A DNA stretch of 16,170 nucleotides from JAAYKM01 sp964411235. GTDB lineage: Bacteria; Desulfobacterota; Syntrophia; Syntrophales; JAAYKM01. The stretch is from contig CAYPKE010000045.1 of NCBI GenBank assembly GCA_964411235.1, positions 1 to 16,170 of the forward strand. Reading direction: 5' to 3'. This document shows positions 14,162-16,170 of the stretch, piece by piece; the first letter of the stretch is position 1; every line of letters begins with the position of its first letter. The notes beneath the pieces were generated by a model. That model ran no database searches. It was given only the letters and a program-made list of their open reading frames with translations, and had not been told where the DNA came from. Both the position numbers and the translations under genes were made by a program.

Positions 14162-15243
14162 AGTCGGAAGAACTGGAGCAGATTCGTCAACGAATGTCTC
14201 AAACGGATGACAGGATTATCCGGCTGCTGGCAAAAAGAGCAGAATTGGCAAGGGAGGTAGGCAGGATCAAAGAGCAAAACGGGCTGGAGGTTTACGATCC
14301 GGCGCGTGAGGCCGTTCTGATGGGAGAGTTTGCCTTTAAGTTTCAGAATGCTATTCTTCCCGTTAACCACCTGCGGGCCATATATCGGGAGATCATTTCC
14401 GCTTGCCGTGAACTGCAGCGCCCGGTGACGGTAGCCTGTCTTGGTCCGGCTGCCTCGTTTACCCACCTGGCTGCGCAATCACATTTCGGTGGAAGCACGA
14501 CGTTTGCCTTTCAGACGACGATTTCCCAGGTTTTCGATGAAATGGAGCGGGATCGTGTTTCTCTGGGAGTCGTGCCCGTGGAAAACACCTTTGAAGGATC
14601 CGTTAATTTTACTCTTGATAGGCTGATCCAAACACCCGTGAAAGTCATCGGTGAAATATACCAGCGGATCCGTCATTGCCTGCTGTCGACAGGATCGGCT
14701 ACAGAGGAAATCCGGCGTGTTTATTCCCATCCCCAGGCTTTTGCTCAATGCCAGGATTGGCTCAGAAGAAAACTGCCGGATGCCGAATACGTGGACATGG
14801 CGAGTACCGCCGCCGCAGCCCAAAAGGCCCTGAAAGAAAAAGGAGCGGCCGCGATCGGAAGCTTCCTCGCCGCTTCGGTTTACAGCCTCAATATTCTGGC
14901 TGAAGAAATTCAGGATCACCCCTTCAATACGACGCGCTTCATTGTGTTGGGAAAACAGGCGCCTGTGCCTACAGATAACGATAAGACCTCCATTGTCTTT
15001 GGAACGCCCCACACGCCCGGGGCACTGTACCGTGCCTTGGGGGCCTTTGCCGATCGGGGAATCAACCTTATGAAAATAGAGTCCTATCCGCTGAAGGAAA
15101 GATTATGGGAGTATCTTTTTTTTGCGGATTTCGGTGGGCATGAGAAAGATGCAGGCATCGACGCATGCCTGAATCATTTAAAAACGATGACAACATTTGT
15201 CAAGGTCCTAGGCTCCTATCCCAGGGCGGGAGAACGGCTGTGA
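14158..15243 (+). CDS. pheA: Bifunctional chorismate mutase / prephenate dehydratase (P-protein)
   Basis: Converts chorismate to prephenate and on to phenylpyruvate, the Phe branch. Three modules span 361 residues. An AroQ chorismate mutase (1-88) has the expected active-site residues R10, R27, K38, D47, R50 and E51. Prephenate dehydratase (about 91-268) has GPAASFTHLAA, PVENTFEGSVN, SHPQAFAQC and the catalytic TTRF (258-261). A C-terminal ACT domain (about 276-352) would be the Phe sensor. In the ACT domain the usual ESRP motif reads ESYP (308-311), whereas the GAL motif (288-290) is kept, so feedback sensitivity may differ. Start is secure: ATGA overlap with aroB and GAGGAG at 14144-14149, 8 nt upstream. 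Its stop overlaps the GTG of aroD. Confidence 0.96.
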   Translation: MKSEELEQIRQRMSQTDDRIIRLLAKRAELAREVGRIKEQNGLEVYDPAREAVLMGEFAFKFQNAILPVNHLRAIYREIISACRELQRPVTVACLGPAASFTHLAAQSHFGGSTTFAFQTTISQVFDEMERDRVSLGVVPVENTFEGSVNFTLDRLIQTPVKVIGEIYQRIRHCLLSTGSATEEIRRVYSHPQAFAQCQDWLRRKLPDAEYVDMASTAAAAQKALKEKGAAAIGSFLAASVYSLNILAEEIQDHPFNTTRFIVLGKQAPVPTDNDKTSIVFGTPHTPGALYRALGAFADRGINLMKIESYPLKERLWEYLFFADFGGHEKDAGIDACLNHLKTMTTFVKVLGSYPRAGERL

Positions 15244-15992
15244 TCTGCATATCCGTCTGCGCAACGACACAGCGGGATGCCCGGAGGAACATCCGTCGCG
15301 CTATGAAATATGGGGACATTCTGGAGCTGCGCATGGACGCGATTGACGACGGCAATCTCGACAATCTGATGCGATTCATGCGCGGCATAGCGCCTCAGAA
15401 GGCTTGCCTCGTGACATACCGGAACACAAAACCAGGTGTAGGCCATGCCGGGGGTGACCATGCGATGCGTTTTGCCGATACGGAACGGCGATGGGAAATG
15501 CTGAGGCAAGCTGTAAGGTTAGGCGCGGATTATGTCGACGTGGAACTGGAGGACCCGGACGAGCGGATTGCGGATTTGCGTGGTTTGATCCGGCAGTTTG
15601 GCAACCGGACCAAGCTTATCTGTTCCCATCATGAATATCGGAAGACGCCGTCCCTCAAGACCCTGAAGGAAATTTACCACGTCTGCAGGGATAAAGGCGG
15701 AGACGTGATCAAAATTGTACCCTTTGCCCGCAAAATCACGGACAATATTCGGATATTTCAGTTTCTGGCATGGTGCGCGAAGAGAGAGGAAAAGGACGTC
15801 GTTGCCTTTTGTATGGGCGAAGCAGGGCGCTTAAGCCGGGTCGCGGCGCCGCTATTCGGGGCCGCCTTTACCTTTGCCGCCCTGGATGACAGATCCGCAG
15901 CGGCACCGGGGCAGATCCCTGCCGGAAAGATGATTCCGATAATGAGAATGCTGGAGAAAGGACTCGAAACTGGTTCAAATTGCAAGAGATGA
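15240..15992 (+). CDS. aroD: Type I 3-dehydroquinate dehydratase
   Basis: Dehydrates 3-dehydroquinate to 3-dehydroshikimate through a Schiff base. Starting at GTG 15240 (overlapping the pheA TGA, with GGGAG 7 nt upstream) gives 250 residues, as for E. coli AroD (252). Motifs are ELRMD (29-33), LVTYRN (58-62), YVDVEL (98-103), SHHEY with probable catalytic His131, VIKIV with Schiff-base Lys158, CMGEAGRLSR (191-200) and APGQIP (222-227). The frame is open upstream to an ATG at 15165, but that would overlap pheA by 79 nt and add 25 residues not found in the family. The class I enzyme is typical for a biosynthetic operon here; it acts between AroB and AroE. Its stop overlaps the aroE start. Confidence 0.95.
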   Translation: MICISVCATTQRDARRNIRRAMKYGDILELRMDAIDDGNLDNLMRFMRGIAPQKACLVTYRNTKPGVGHAGGDHAMRFADTERRWEMLRQAVRLGADYVDVELEDPDERIADLRGLIRQFGNRTKLICSHHEYRKTPSLKTLKEIYHVCRDKGGDVIKIVPFARKITDNIRIFQFLAWCAKREEKDVVAFCMGEAGRLSRVAAPLFGAAFTFAALDDRSAAAPGQIPAGKMIPIMRMLEKGLETGSNCKR

Positions 15993-16170
15993 AGCGTGAT
16001 TCCATGATTTTTGCGTTATTCGGCAATCCCGTCCGGCAGAGCCTTTCACCGTGCATGCACAATAGAGCGCTGCGGGCAGCCGGATTGAAAGCCTACTATG
16101 TGCCCGTGTTGGTGGATGATCTCCCAGGCGCCGTTGCCGCGATCCGGGCTCTTCAAATACGTGGGGTAAG
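15989..16170 (+). CDS. aroE: Shikimate dehydrogenase, 5' part (runs off the window)
   Basis: AroE reduces 3-dehydroshikimate to shikimate with NADPH. About 60 residues are visible. They contain FALFGNPVRQSLSPCMHNRAL, matching the family's shikimate-binding G-x-P-x-x-x-S-x-S-P-x-x-H-N pattern with both serines present, then the expected helix and AYYVPVLVDDL strand. The ATG at 15989 overlaps the aroD stop as ATGA. A second ATG at 16004 (MIFALFGNPV) is closer to the usual family start, and neither has a strong ribosome site. The NADPH-binding half lies beyond the window edge, so integrity cannot be judged. It continues the operon, which implies more aro genes downstream. Confidence 0.93.
   Translation, partial: MKRDSMIFALFGNPVRQSLSPCMHNRALRAAGLKAYYVPVLVDDLPGAVAAIRALQIRGV

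Noticed and set aside
15165..15992. Longer aroD starting at ATG 15165
   Set aside because: It would overlap pheA by 79 nt and add residues absent from the family; the GTG at 15240 gives the standard length and a GTGA overlap.

Overview
The window looks like chromosomal DNA of an anaerobic deltaproteobacterium (Desulfobacterota). The gene styles (SurE, stand-alone SagB-like nitroreductase, B12/radical SAM protein, type I-beta DAHP synthase) and moderate GC would suit a Syntrophus/Smithella-like member of the Syntrophales. That placement is inferred from remembered gene style, not from a search. No rRNA, tRNA, CRISPR array, insertion sequence or phage gene was recognised.

Layout. (1) 1-1517, plus strand: the probable tail of an unrecognised gene, surE (nucleotide phosphatase), and a small four-helix membrane protein. 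(2) 1536-7849, minus strand: recC, then a B12-binding-type radical SAM protein whose start overlaps the recC stop (ATGA). After a 110-bp gap with its own promoter-like sequence come a seven-unit MORN_2 repeat protein and an overlapping degenerate tandem universal stress protein. (3) 8003-11670, plus strand: rmuC (divergent from recC), a glycine-rich lipoprotein, an exported protein of unknown function and a SagB/ThcOx-type nitroreductase. (4) 11671-16170: a 371-bp regulatory region, then an aromatic amino acid operon aroF-aroB-pheA-aroD-aroE. Every junction in this operon is overlapping or translationally coupled, and aroE runs off the window.

The most interesting element is the 371-bp region before aroF. 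It holds a sigma70-type promoter (TTGACA, 17 nt, extended -10). A TyrR-box-like inverted repeat overlaps the -35. Downstream is a 29-codon leader peptide with a good ribosome binding site and an eight-residue run YFYSFYFY (4 Tyr, 3 Phe). After it come two tandem hairpins, each followed by a U-tract, built from three copies of a CCATGG core that can pair in mutually exclusive ways. This is the anatomy of a ribosome-mediated Tyr/Phe transcription attenuator. A segment inside the leader frame (GGTCTGtCC, 11891-11899) can pair with 11943-11951 and break the first terminator, which supplies a plausible antiterminator.

The operon encodes DAHP synthase with an N-terminal regulatory domain, dehydroquinate synthase, chorismate mutase-prephenate dehydratase-ACT, 3-dehydroquinase and shikimate dehydrogenase. 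Together these cover entry to shikimate plus the Phe branch. The sequence therefore predicts control at three levels: promoter/operator, attenuation and allosteric feedback. EPSP synthase, shikimate kinase, chorismate synthase and prephenate dehydrogenase are not seen and may lie downstream of the window.

Secondary points are a recC with no recB or recD beside it, coupled instead to a radical SAM gene; a divergent recC/rmuC pair sharing a 153-bp promoter region; and a SagB-like enzyme with no visible partner.
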